A DNA stretch of 64,000 nucleotides from Kappaphycus alvarezii. Lineage: Eukaryota > Rhodophyta > Florideophyceae > Gigartinales > Solieriaceae. Of this stretch, positions 32,257-43,892 are shown in pieces (the stretch's first letter is position 1; each line of letters begins with the position of its first letter). The DNA lies in contig NADL03000611.1 of the NCBI GenBank assembly GCA_002205965.3, forward strand, positions 496,001 through 560,000. Direction: 5' to 3'. Under the pieces are notes generated by a model. The model worked only from the letters and a program-made list of their open reading frames with translations. It was not told the DNA's origin and ran no database searches. A program made the translations under genes and the position numbers.

Positions 32257-32573
32257 TGGGTCACAACCAGTGGTAATTTTTTCTCTCACGCGTGTGTGAT
32301 TATGCTCAAGTGCGTAGCTTGAGAAAATCTACATGAGTATTACAAACTGCGCTAAAACTTTGCGGAACGCGCACCCTCCCCATAGATGGCACCATCAACA
32401 GCGTGCGGTTTAAAATATTTTCACAAGCAACTTACAGATCTCCTCTGGCAATAGAAGATCGCTTTCCTTATCCTAAGCACCCTTTACCTAAAATCAAATC
32501 TTTATTTTCATCGACATCATCATTGATAACCGTTACATCAAAGTATTTATCACTTTGAGTAGACCTCCGAAAC

Positions 32574-33250
32574 ATGCTGTACAGAAGTAACCGAATAAGT
32601 TTGTCCAACTTCTCTTTCAACTTCAATGATGTCAGCAACAGATATTTTCTGCTGTTGTTTCGATTTGAGAAGAAAGACATTCAAAGATTCATAAATGTCA
32701 TTGGATGGCCAGTCTCGCAAATGTTCACGTATAGAAATCGATACGCATTAGATGAATTTCCCTTTTGCTGTGTTTTACTGCGGAGATTAGCTACTCCATA
32801 AAGATTTCCCGATTTAGAGGTTTTGTTTGGGAAGCATGCTTTGCAGTTGTCCGAAATATTCTGGGAAGGGCTTGAATGGGTTCTACCTAAGAGTGATATG
32901 CTGATATCAGTGGGGCTATTCGGTGCATTCATGCAATATAGAGCCTCACTGCACGCCAGAAAAATAAGAAAGAAACTAAATGGGCTTTCTAACAGCGTCG
33001 GCTTCATCGATGGAACAGGTATTGGTATATCGAAGCCCGATGCCACACATATGCTCCAACTGATCGCGTAAAATTGACATAAAAGGAAGCACTCTCTCAA
33101 GTTTCAAACGGAAATAGGACCAGATGGCATTACTTTACATGCGGTATGCCCACTAGGAGAGATGTAAATATGCTGCAACAAGTCTCTCGTTCGGGGAACA
33201 TCACTGGAAACTCCCCCTGGGAGAAATCATTGACATCGCGTACTCATCGA
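32574..33250 (+). pseudogene. PIF/Harbinger (HARBI1-like) transposase relic D
   Basis: Translated in two or three frames it follows HARBI1 proteins: FRFEKKDIQRFINVIGWP (about 32660-32715), FCCVLLRRLATP, LFGKHALQLSEIFWEGLEW, then NSVGFIDGTGIGISKPDA with the first catalytic Asp (about 32992-33042), HKRKHSLKFQTEIGPDGI after two stops, and a faint remainder. The second Asp and the Glu are not recognisable, so the copy is truncated or too degraded. It differs from the other three Harbinger transposases in the window. Confidence 0.75.
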
Positions 33251-33419
33251 GAATGTGATAAAGATAAAAAAACCCCATAGGAGAGAACCAAGGAGCACCT
33301 TTGAAGATGCCAAGGTTACTTAAAGGGTTTCTAATCGCGAGAACGTGAAGCGGTGGGAAATGCCACAACACAGGAGCAGGCTCAGGGTCTGTCTGTTGCT
33401 CATAATTCATGTTCTCATA

Positions 33420-34260
33420 CATTTTTCGTTGATCATCTCAGCAGAGACTTATTGATAGTTTAAAAGACTTCTTCGAAGTCATAAGTTGAAAAGACCGATG
33501 GCGGGCGTCGATGGGAGAAATTTCCGCAGCGGAGACAAATAACATCGACAAATCCCGTTGGGATGATTGACGAAGAATTGTTCAGATGACCTTTCGTCGT
33601 GGAACACGTGGTAGCTCGACGTCTGGTTGAACTCAGCATAGGTTGACGCAACCTACTAGCGAAACTTCTCCAAAGGAGTATGGAAAGGTGATGAAAGAAG
33701 CTACGATGAGCTATTACAGTAGCCAACTAACGTCACAAACGCCTTGGTGATGAGTTGAATGATTCGCTCTCCGTGTAAAACCCCGGGAAAACGCCTCAAG
33801 GGAAGGATCGGGAACTACAAACCTTGAAGTTGGAAAACAGCTAAATGCTACAGCATTATTTGCGAAAAAACCTACACTAACTGATTGTGTTAAGTTTTAA
33901 TGCGACGGGTCGCCTCGATGAGGTTGGAAAGATGCTGCAGCATCACTTAATTACAGATTACTCCAGAGGGCATCAAATGATCTGTTCATTTGTTCGCCCG
34001 ACGCTATGGCTGGTCTTGAAAGACCCAAGAAGGATGAAATAAAAGTGGTACACCATCTCAAATTTTGACTTTTGCAAAAGTCCTTTATAGACAAGCTTTT
34101 GGTCGAACGTACAGAAGGGGGAAACGTGGTGCAACGACCCCTTTTTGGCCCACCCATCTGACCATTAGGTCCAGTCCTACTGCAAGACTCTTTGCGTTTA
34201 CACTAGCTTTACCGTGGATCTATTGGTCTTACGCCAAGCCCAGATCGGGTCGCCATGTGG
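33420..34260 (-). mobile_element. Relic of a second LTR retrotransposon (gag region and primer-binding site)
   Basis: On the minus strand a possible LTR end (...CCCCACA) at 34256 is followed directly by TGGCGACCCGATCTG (34241-34255), which has the TGG start and the placement of a 3'-tRNA-type primer-binding site. Further along, 33460-33726 encodes a fragment with CLRCGNFSHRR, resembling a CX2CX4H gag zinc knuckle whose last Cys is lost. The presumed LTR would extend right of 34256, possibly to about 34.9 kb. No second LTR copy is in the window, so the outer limits are unknown. Confidence 0.4.
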
Positions 34261-36085
34261 GGCCTTCCAGCCCCTAATTTTTATTCTCTGCTAGCCTGAT
34301 AAGTAACTAAAACGTGTTCTAACACCAACTGCGTCTATCCCTAACTAACAAGCTACCGTACTTTACTTTGTATGTAGTACTAACTAGCAGTCGGACTGTT
34401 GTATTGTAAAGTTAACAGAGGATCGGCTCTCATCTAGACTCCCAAGAAATGCGTAGTTCTGCATCGCGGTGACTGTTGATGTGGCTCTAGTTTAGTCTGA
34501 TCCCCCTCGGGGCACTTCAGCTATCTCAGGCCACCCTTAGGTTTTACAGCTATTCCCTTTGTTTTTGCACTTGTGTACTTGTTTCTTCTATAAACGCTTC
34601 ATAGGTTTCGTTTCCTATCTGTACCCAAATGAGTACGTATATCCTTCAGCGGAGTGGCTATTTCCCGGGTTCCGACGAACCCATCTAAAGACTCTTGTCG
34701 TTCTTCTTTCTAACGCTCTTACTTCTTCTTTATATCTAAAACTACAGGTATTTGTTATTTCCAAAAGATATATAGATGTTGATTAGTTTTTTTGTGTCTT
34801 TCTAGGCACTTAAAAGGGCCTTCAACGAACTGTTTTCGGATCTGGGTCCAGCAGAACCTCAGCTACTACCCCAAAGATGTATGTCTCTCCACAGCTCGTT
34901 CTAGGCAAGCCTTTCAACCTTTCCTTTGAGGACGTTCCGCAGGATTGCACTACAGAAAGGCTTAAGGAGGATGTTCAACTAATTAACTCTTTCCCAAGAC
35001 TCAGTACGGAACTGATGTAACATTCTAGCAATCTTTCAGGCCCAGTAGCAGCATGCAGGAGGGAAAACGCTACTTCAGCGGCAATCGAAAATTGTATAGG
35101 CTGAAATTTGATTTTCTGTCCTACTTAATGGACCTTTTACTTTCGGTAGCAAGCATTAACCTTGCTCAGTGTCCGAATTTTAAATTTTGCAAAGGAGGCG
35201 GGAGTGGAATTGAAATGAGCAACTCAAATCGTAGGATGTGAGGAATGGGCCGGATTTAGGATTTCATCCTGGAACCCACCCAAATTCTTTGGGCATTCTA
35301 GTGGAAAAAGGTTGCCAACAGGACTTGGAACTAGTGTGAGCCATTCAACCTAAGCGATAGCCGCAGCTTGTTTTTTTCTCTCAGCGACGAGCATCATTAC
35401 AGAAAAGTAAGCAGCGACAGTATCATCGTTGAATATTATTTTGGCCGGCTTTTCGGACAGTAGACGCTTCTTTCCTACAATTAACGTTGGCCGGAGTCAC
35501 TTTACGACTTATCTTTTAAGATCTTTGTTCGCTAAATAACCTACACGTGAACTGATATCTTTTGCGAGAACTTTATCGTACTAAGTTTTGCAGACTGCGG
35601 AAAAGGCCTTTTAGCATTGCCTATGCAACTTTCGAGAAGCGCAACTGAGTATTGGAGCGCCAACACGAGCGCCTCCACGTAAAACTCAGCTGCCAGTTCA
35701 GAAGGCATCAGAATAACATCTGAGCACATTATAATATTTGCTCTGTTTATAAATGCAATTAATGTTTTGTGCAAGTAACAGTATGAGGGAAGGATAGGAA
35801 GCTGCAGTGATAAATATCATTGGAGTGATGTTGAGAGCTTGTAGTATAGGGAGGAATGACTACCGACCTACCTTGGAAGCTAATCTCCACATAAAGTCAA
35901 TGAATACTCAATTAATGTACATATTTCGGTGATACATATCGTTTCAAAATGTCCGGCAGGGAAACGTTGATTTATCGAGTAACCGAATTATTTATAAAGT
36001 AAAATGGTGTAGAAGTTTATACTGCTGTACAGTCTTGAGTATACTTGGTATTTTATACTGTGTCAAAGTAAAGTATATTCATATA
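34261..36085. other. No recognisable gene; probably LTR and transposon remains
   Basis: AT-rich sequence with no convincing ORF or domain. The left part may be the single remaining LTR of the relic to its left. Confidence 0.35.
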
Positions 36086-36090
36086 CTTTA

Positions 36091-37665
36091 TAGTGTATAA
36101 GGTACAATAAATATACGGCAGGTAGCGTTCTTCACTGCAAGTCTGGAAATATGAATCCTTTTTACACGAAAACTAGGTTTTGTACAGTGCTTGCCATGAA
36201 GCCTCTGCAGAAAAATCTTTGATAAAACGCAATTGAATTTGCTGAGATGAAAGCATTTTTCTTCAAAGACCTCAGCAAAAAATATAGCCATATTTTGAAT
36301 TTTTCTTTTTCCTCAATAACATAAAGACGATAGCCAAAGCTTTAGTAGTCCACCTTTCTCCAGTTAGCGTGTCGGACACTGATGCAACGCCTTTGCATTG
36401 ATTTGACACGCTCGTCAAGCAAATTTCGGTCAATATTTGTCCTTTCGTCTAAAATATTCAGTCAGCGATTCCACGTCCTGGAACTACGTTTGGTTTGCGT
36501 ATACTCTCCTGACCAGGATACTCCAAAGATTTTCGTTAGGTAAAGATCGGGAAAGTAGGCAGACTAGTCTAAAGCGGAGACAAAAATTATCCGAAAGCCA
36601 ATTTTTGCGACCATATAACGGAAGCAGGGTCCTCCATCATGTACACATTTACAATCCAAGTCGAGATCTTCCGCAAAAGGGAGGAAAAAATCTTCCAAAA
36701 TCCTAAAGTACTTCATCCCTTTCTGATTTTTATTCAAAATCACGAGTGGTGAAAGTTTTTTCTCAACAAAACAAGCCCATACTATAATTTTTTCCATTTC
36801 ATTTTGGCGTCAAGAAAAACAATACTTTTCCTTTCTTATATTGTGTCACTTGTACGCTTATCCATCAGGCCAGTCCAAATTAAACTTTTCTCATCAGAGC
36901 AAACACTTTTGGTCCATTGCGAGCTATTTCAAGTGAATATTTCTGTAAACCTGGATAAACAGCTTGCGATGAACCGTTCTCGCATTGCCGGAGTTCGACA
37001 AACTCTTTTATATCCTAACTGCTATTGTTTCTGTAGCAACATACGCACTCATCGTGATTTTACCGGCAACTGTAGAGCCTTTACTACTCCAACTGACCCC
37101 AGTTTTCCCTCTTCTGCAGTTCGAATTATCCTTCTTTTCAAATCTTCGGTAAGCTTCGCTGGTCTTCCTGGACTTTTTTCGATCCAATAGCGATAAACGG
37201 CCTTTTATAGTTGGGGAATGACGTCAGGAAAGCGCATGAGCTCTCGTACAATTTCTGAAATGCTCCAAAAAATCGAATGAGAGGCTCAAATTTTCCCTTT
37301 CTTGAAGGACGTAAATGCAAGCTTGTGAGGCATCTCTTGACGGTTAAAGAGCAAAACATGTGATTGAGCACTCGTTCACAGAGATGGAAGTATACTGAGG
37401 ATTTATTTAAATTATTTGCGCTCAATTTGACCACTTTGTTTGGCGGGAAACATGGGTTTCGGTCAGAGTGTGGCTATCCTTTTTGCCGAGTAGTGTATTT
37501 AGAAATTCTTCTGTCTCAGTAAATATTTGAAACTTTTAAAGTCTGTGTTTTTTGCAGACGTATGGCTACCTCTTCTGTACTGCCACCGGGTTTCTTTTAA
37601 AGCCCCATAATATTTCTTGAGATATGCTGAAAATGCTTACTGTCGTATATTTATTGCCACCGCTG
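36091..37665 (-). mobile_element. Decayed Tc1/mariner transposon (about 1.6 kb)
   Basis: The right end reads inward CAGCGGTGGCAATAAATATA and is flanked by TA (37666-37667). The left end has the inverted partner with an indel (CAATAAATATACGGCAG at 36105-36121) next to TA at 36089-36090. Length and TA flanks fit Tc1. The minus strand carries a broken transposase: EKFNLDWPDG with the first Asp (about 36868-36898), a VWACF...LSPLVILN block and VHDGGPC (second Asp, about 36630-36650), and ENLWSILVRRVYANQT with the catalytic Glu (about 36487-36535). Stops and frameshifts occur throughout. Confidence 0.8.
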
Positions 37666-37667
37666 TA

Positions 37668-37800
37668 CAGGGAGAATTTATGGATTATTTTAATGCATGG
37701 AGGATATGGTCGATTGTATCCACGCCGCTAGTGCGTTGTGTGGGATAAGTCGTCACTGATGGCTAACACTAAATAAAATTCCTTACAGGGCCGGCTCAAT
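37668..37800 (-). repeat. 3' end of a LINE, 5'-truncated copy
   Basis: This 130-bp segment is a diverged copy of 50806-50947, the 3' tail of the LINE at 50.8-52.3 kb. Reading the minus strand it begins with the last codons (ATT GAG CCG GCC CTG TAA), then the 3' UTR, and ends in ATTAAAATAATCC. Such short 3'-only copies are typical products of incomplete reverse transcription. It abuts the right end of the Tc1 element. Confidence 0.8.
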
Positions 37801-38888
37801 ATACAGTGTATGTATATTCTGTCCACTAGGGACGTTGGTTGGAGTGGCGAAGTAGTTGAGGCGCTGTTCAGAATTGTAGATGATTATGCCCAGTCTGTCC
37901 GCTACTCGGAAGACTGGGTCCTTTATGTATAGTGCTAGAATAGGTCTACACTATAGTTGCTGTAGAGTAGATGCACTAAAGGGTAGACTAAATTATTACA
38001 CTAGAGAGAGGTGTTGCATTAAAGAGAGGAGCTAGCTAAATAATTGCACTAACTGTTGACTGCGTCCGTGGTCTGAGTACTGCACTAAAGTTATTGCAGT
38101 GTTCCTTATTAGGGTGTGTATCTACATGTATACATGAAATATATATACCTTATTTACAGTACATATACAGCATATTTTGAGTTTACTGGGTAGCAGCCAG
38201 CTTATCGTCACAGAAACGCATTCATTTACTGTAAATTCTGCCAGTAGCCGCCACCGGCGAGATAGCAGACCCTCGATTGGTCGGCTTCCGAACCCCCGAT
38301 ATGATTCGAACTCACAGAAACTAAAATGCAGACAATGGGTCCACGTCATCCCCCTATCTGTCCCGGGCTCGCCCTGCTGGATAACCACATAAACGGCCCC
38401 CACACTTGACAATCCCACATCGAAGGCGTTCCTCATCGGGCCAATCCCCTTACATGAGCCCACATTGGCTCCAAACCACAGTAAATGTAGCTTTCGCCTC
38501 CACTGCAAAGACAGAGGCATCGTTGCTCAGCCAAGGGAGGGAGGGCGGGAAAGAGAGAGGCATGCCCGCAGTCACGGCGGCGAGCTTGATTCGCGACCAT
38601 CTAAAGGCCGCGGCACTCAGTGGATAGACGCTAGGGCACACATGTCACAGGTGTGCTACGTACTAGTCATGACACAAGTCCTGCAACTTGACCTCGCTAT
38701 TCATTTGCACGCGTTTCATACGCATAAACCGCGGTCCCCACAGAACGTAAGTGAACCATCATGCTTCCCCTTTTACTCAACAATGTTGCACTCCATCATT
38801 GTCGGGACAGCTGTAGGGTAGGTGTCGGGTGTAACTTGGAGGCACCGTCTTGTGAGCTTCAATTGTAAGTCCTCTGGTCTCCTTAGGC
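37801..38888. other. No recognisable gene
   Basis: Open frames on both strands at 38122-38830 show no recognisable domain. The left part (37950-38100) is a simple, partly repeated sequence rich in TGCACTAAAG-like words. Confidence 0.35.
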
Positions 38889-38893
38889 TTGTA

Positions 38894-39447
38894 AGCAAAA
38901 TAATTGGGATAGGTAGATCCAAATAATAATAAATAGTTCCAACTTGAATAAATAAATAAATGCCACAATCGGACTTAGAATGAATAATGAATAGAAAACC
39001 AAATTTAATAATATCTGATCGAGGGGGATATTTCGATAGCCCGAGGATGTAAAAATATTTCTAACAACCTAGACTACTTATACTCTACGCCAGGGTGAAC
39101 CTGCTACAAAAATCAGGTGAGCCGTTCAATAATTTTGGTAGACATAATTTAGGCTCAGCAATAATTATTGCAGTATTTTCCAGGTAAGCAATCATCCAGA
39201 TAATAATTTGTTGGTAGCATAAATGTAGTAATTATAGCCTGTATAATATAAAAACCCAACTGTAGGACATAAAAATTATTTCACACTGAATTCAGCATAA
39301 AATAGTGCCAGTGTAAAATAGATAAAATTATTCCTTGATGATTCATAATAAATATAAATTGTGGGCCTCAATAAAAATATTGCTCCACAATTCAGCATCA
39401 ATGTAGGACACTGGGATAGAGATTAAAATATTTGCTCAATTTTTACA
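38894..39447 (-). repeat. 3' LTR of the copia element
   Basis: On the plus strand it ends ...TTTTTACA and starts AGCAAAATAATTGGG; the first base should be T to give the canonical TG...CA seen in the other LTR. Length 554 bp. Confidence 0.93.
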
Positions 39448-39461
39448 CTACTTCCCCTTTG
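39448..39461 (-). other. Polypurine tract
   Basis: CAAAGGGGAAGTAG on the minus strand, directly before the 3' LTR. It is the expected plus-strand DNA synthesis primer. Confidence 0.8.
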
Positions 39462-39518
39462 AAATATTGAATTAAATTTATCCTGTTGACTGAGATGAAT
39501 CCCGAGATAAAATATTAC

Positions 39519-41567
39519 TCATATCCATAGGTATAGATCCATCAAATAAAAGGAGCTTGAGCATGTCAGATACAAGACTGTCCTTTTTTTGAGCGGGTCG
39601 GAAGGATTAATTGAACCAGGTATCCATAGCATTTTCTTGATTTTGTTCGTTTCGAAATTATATCGAATTAATTGAACATCCGCTCTAATAGATTTATCTT
39701 CTGGCACACGACAAGTAGATAGAGAGCTGAATAGATCTTTTGAATCAACAGCAACATGAAGAGGAATATTGATATTTAGAGGTGTACTGTATGCTGCTGC
39801 AATAATTTTTCCTTCCTCGATAGCTTCACCAGCAGCCAATATTTCACCAGATGCAATAGATTTAACAGGACGCCGAGATAGATTTGAATGCCAATAAATT
39901 GTATGAAATATTGAATTACAATTTAAGGAGCCAATTAGCAACCCACCAATACATCCAAGTTGAGCATTTGTCGATCCGGCTGGTTTTCCTGCATCAGAAA
40001 AAACAACAACTGATAAATTGAAATTTCCAGAAACTTCCGGGTGCCGATACGTGCTTGTAGAACCAAAAGATTTTAAATTCCGAAGCATAGAAGATTGGAT
40101 AGATAAATCACGAACCAACGGATTTGACCTTTTCTGTTGTAAATAACTTTCTGTAAAGGCAGACACTGGAGATGCAACCATACCCAAATAGACAATTGAT
40201 CCGTTTAACGAATTAAAAGCAAAGTTTTCAAATGAGTTCATTTCTTCATCAGGTTGTTTTCGACGATTTCTTGATATTGAATGGGGTTCCAGTCCATTTA
40301 GCTTATCATCAGCTGAGACATTAATTTTATAGTCATCAAACTGCATGATTTTAACTCCATTGAAATAAAAAGATCCAGGACTATGTACGATTGTACCAAG
40401 CTTATATACTTTCCCAAGATCTTGGATAAATTGCTTCTTAATTTTTTTTTGTCCAGTAATAAGTATATCATCGACCAATTTAACAACAAGCAGAATTAAG
40501 GATCCTTTTAAACTCATGAAAAATAATTGGGGTATATAAACGACTAATTTTTATCCGAGGTCAAAGAAAGTATTATCAGAGTGTATTTGCCATTTTGCAT
40601 TCGCGTTGACTAACCCATATGAAGCAGACAGTAATAACCAATAGAAGGATTTTTCGGAGCATTCCCGAGGAGGTCTCACATAAACATCTCGTAATGCTGA
40701 TCCAGATTGTAAAAATGCAGACTTCACATAAACCTTTGATAAATTCCATTTAAAAATTGTAGCAATTGATAATAGAATTCTAATTGCCATCGGAGAACAA
40801 GATTCCGAATCAGTTCTCAAATTTTTTTTGTCCTCATTTCCATGCGGAGCGATTCGAGCCTTGCAATAATATTTTCCATCATCCAAAATTTTTATTTTGT
40901 ATAAAACGTGACTGGATATTACATTCGAGTCGGGAGGAATTTTTGAAACATTAATTTTTGAACACGTAGTGAGAAAATTATTTTCTTCTGTATTGTACGC
41001 ATTTGAAATAATATGAGATGGAAGTCCAGATGCTTGATGAAGTAAAAGTTCTTTAGATCCAAACCTTTTATGATAAAAACTCAGATCTTTTTGTTCAGAT
41101 GATTTCAATTCCGTTCCATGTAACAACTCAATTTCATGCGCATCAATTCCATCGTTTTCATCAATAGGGATATGAATTAAATTTTCAGGGTGCAGGGAAC
41201 TAAGTTCGGATTCAACCGGAACATGTTCGAGAGATAATATGTTTTTAGATTCTGATAAAGTTCCATCAATTTCTGATTCATTATATTTTTCGACATCAGT
41301 ATTCATATTTGGGTTAAAATTATTATCATCAGAATGATCGTCAAAATTGTTTTCGCCCACATTCTTCACTTCGGTAATATTTGTTTCATCAGAAACATCT
41401 TCCACAGAATATTCAATAGACTGATTCAATAAATCATTTGCCTTTTGAATTTGGTATGATAGCTCATTAGATGAAACGGAATGTCGGACATCTTCAATTG
41501 CAGCATGTATAAATTTTCCATTGGATCCAGGTACTGTGACGATAAGAGATTTTTTGTCGAATTTCAA
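39519..41567 (-). pseudogene. Reverse transcriptase and RNase H region of the copia element
   Basis: The frame from 41567 covers the integrase tail and the RT start (HVLYKIKILDDGKYYCKARI, then APHGNEDKK). RT motif A reads YVKSAFLQSG, where the family has DVKSAFL, so the catalytic Asp appears replaced by Tyr (TAT for GAT/GAC). After a single TAA stop at 40551-40553 the same frame continues with the second catalytic motif KLVDDILITG (about 40447-40476). RNase H follows with its acidic residues in VVVFSDAGKPAG, SGEILAAGEAIEEG and VAVDSKDLF. The frame ends at 39519, near the polypurine tract. Confidence 0.85.
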
Positions 41568-41569
41568 TA

Positions 41570-42654
41570 CTAGTTTGGGCGATGATCAAGATCCTCTTTT
41601 CTGATTTGGTAGATGAATAAAAATTTCCACAATATCGCCAACATTAATTGGATATCGGTCACAGACTTTGATTTTAGAATAAGATTTAATTTCCTCTTGG
41701 CTATTAGCTCATTATGAGCTTCTCTTAAATCATTTGGTAGACTTTGAGGACCAGAATTGTCGATGGGTCGAGTGTGACCAGTGGCAAGCTCGTATGAAGA
41801 AACAACATCATTTCCATATAAATCATTCGATAATTGAAACATTCGAGCAATACGAACCGTATTACTTGCAGAAGAATCGGATATTTTTAAACGGATATAA
41901 ATGTCTCTCAATATTTTATGTTTTGACTCAATATAATTTTTGTTATGGCGGCGGGAACCAATAGGACAAAACGAAATTCCTCTTTCCTCAAGATAGCATC
42001 TAAAATTATCATTGTCAAACGCCTGATCTCCCATTAAATAGTTAGGGTCCCAAAATGGTGTTAACCAGAGAGTCTCAATACAATCAACGCAATTTTCCAT
42101 CCTTAAAGAGGGCACTATTGAACCAGTTGAATACCTGGTAACTGAGTCCATAATGTGAAAAATATCCAAGTTTTCCACAAAAAATGATCCACACAAACCA
42201 ATTCATTAAATCCGCGAGATATAGAGCTTAAAGATACTGCACGAGGATGAGATGGTTTTTTTGTGACATCACAAAATTTGCAGGAGTCAATTATGCTTGA
42301 TAAATATTTTTTGCATTCATCGTCCCATATAAAATTTCTTTGTAACAATAGTTTTATATCATCATAATTTGAGTGACCACATACATGTTTGTGAACCTTA
42401 TTAATTATTTTCTTCTTTTCAGCCCAAGATATATTTTTTGATGTATTGATATTGTTGGAACAAATTGCTGATAGAAATGAGTTTTCAATAGGTTCGGATG
42501 ATTGTATAAATATATTTCCAGGTACATAACAATGATGACCATGATCCACCAATGTTATAGAATCGATTGAATTTTTGCGGACTCGAACTCGATGCGATTG
42601 TCCGTCATATGAATAATATTTGATTTTCTTGTGATATTTCTTCCAATAACCCAT
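41570..42654 (-). pseudogene. Integrase region of the copia element
   Basis: Two overlapping minus-strand frames (42115-42654 and 41570-42196) make one integrase once a frame change near 42150 is allowed. The HHCC zinc domain is visible as HKHVCGHSNYDD and CKFC. The catalytic D-D-E follows as CVDHF/MDSVTRYS, GDQAFDNDNF and NYIESKH. The order and spacing are those of Ty1/copia integrases. The next frame change is near 41575. Confidence 0.85.
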
Positions 42655-43889
42655 TGAGATGATCCACTGATTATTAGATGCCTTATTTTAACCTGATTTC
42701 CATTGTCTGAAATAGCTGATAAAAATATTGAACCGATCATTTTTCTTTTTTCGCTTGAGTGGTCGCCATTTCCGTATTGCCAGAAGGGCGTGTCCTTGAT
42801 ACATTCAGGAAGTTCATCAAGAATTCCATTCCATTTCGGTAAAATAAATTTCGAAAGTGCTCGTAATTCAACAATACCCATTCCACTATACGGTGCTCCA
42901 TCATCAAGTAACGGACCTGGGTATAACGTATTTGACGGAGAATCAAGCACCGTTTTTACCATATGAAATGTTACGGAACCAGAATCATTTTTGTCTTTGA
43001 TATTTTCTGCATTTCCCATTCTAGATGATGAACCTTTATGATAATTTTTAGCACTCTTGCATTTATCTTTTTCATAGGCCCAATGGCCAATTTCTCCACA
43101 TCGGTCACAAGTTGATTTTGCCTTGAGCGCAGCAAAGTCTTCAGGAGATAATCTTTGCTTATTATTTTTCTTGAAATTTTTCTTTTCTCCGTATGAAATA
43201 TTTGATTGATTTGAAGAGATATATTTTTGAGCATTTCCATATATTTGATTTGTATTTTTTGGTTTATCACATGCACGAATAATAGATGATATTTCTGAAT
43301 ATTTGATTAATTCTAGGATTTTTCCTTTTTCCAAATCGGCTTCTTCATGCTTCGGAGAAGCAGCAGCCAAAATAGATACTCGCTGGTTTGAATCAATTTT
43401 GGAATTAGCCAGGAGCAAAAATGATACCAGTGCTTCAGGTAATTTCGAAGTACCAGTAGATGAATGAAATCGGGCAATTTGAGCATCAAACCGTGATTCA
43501 AAATTTTTGAAAGACTCACTATCACCACGAGTAGTGTGCAATAGATCTAAGAATTTTTGAAATGTATCTGATATAGATGATAGAGGATCCACCTTATGAA
43601 TAGCGTTAGCAATCGCTAATGCACCATTTTCAGACTGAATTTCTGTGTCTGGAATTTTCTTACAAATATCAAGAGCTCGTCCAAATAATTGTGATTGTAA
43701 GACAAGACCTTGTACTGCCTTAGGAACCTTATTAGAATTTGATGCTGGTAATAAATCATGAACAGATTTCCATTTTTGAACAGCATCAAAATATTTTTCT
43801 TGAGGTCCTTTACCATCCGTCCAAGGAGCCGTGCGAAGATCCCATGAAAATTTCGGCCTTGAAGGAATTTCGGGGCGATCTGGGCCCAT
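42555..43889 (-). CDS. Gag and protease of the copia element
   Basis: A long open frame starts at the ATG at 43889-43887, which lies inside the primer-binding site (MGPDRPEIPSRPKF); the frame is also open upstream into the LTR. A nucleocapsid knuckle CDRCGEIGHWAYEKDKC has the CX2CX4H core but seven residues before the last Cys instead of four. The aspartic protease active site is LLDDGAPYSG, with a later VIGRN segment as the flap/second-half signature. The frame is lost near 42580, where the protein continues one base over into the integrase. Confidence 0.85.
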   Translation of the reverse strand: MGPDRPEIPSRPKFSWDLRTAPWTDGKGPQEKYFDAVQKWKSVHDLLPASNSNKVPKAVQGLVLQSQLFGRALDICKKIPDTEIQSENGALAIANAIHKVDPLSSISDTFQKFLDLLHTTRGDSESFKNFESRFDAQIARFHSSTGTSKLPEALVSFLLLANSKIDSNQRVSILAAASPKHEEADLEKGKILELIKYSEISSIIRACDKPKNTNQIYGNAQKYISSNQSNISYGEKKNFKKNNKQRLSPEDFAALKAKSTCDRCGEIGHWAYEKDKCKSAKNYHKGSSSRMGNAENIKDKNDSGSVTFHMVKTVLDSPSNTLYPGPLLDDGAPYSGMGIVELRALSKFILPKWNGILDELPECIKDTPFWQYGNGDHSSEKRKMIGSIFLSAISDNGNQVKIRHLIISGSSQWVIGRNITRKSNIIHMTDNRIEFESAKIQSIL

Positions 43890-43892
43890 AAC
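43880..43892 (-). promoter_or_regulatory. Primer-binding site matching the anticodon arm of initiator tRNA-Met
   Basis: Immediately after the 5' LTR the minus strand reads GTTATGGGCCCAG. This matches the sequence known from Drosophila copia, where the primer is the 5' half of initiator tRNA-Met cut in the anticodon loop (complement CTGGGCCCATAAC). Usual sites instead begin TGG and pair with a tRNA 3' end. Confidence 0.85.

Noticed and set aside
38265..38325. Possible tRNA (GATTCGAACTC resembles a reversed T-arm)
   Set aside because: The flanking bases do not form a T-stem, and no acceptor, D or anticodon stems can be paired. I found no convincing tRNA gene in the window.
38122..38830. Overlapping frames on both strands left of the copia element
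   Set aside because: No recognisable motif in any frame; one includes LTR sequence. I could not support a gene.
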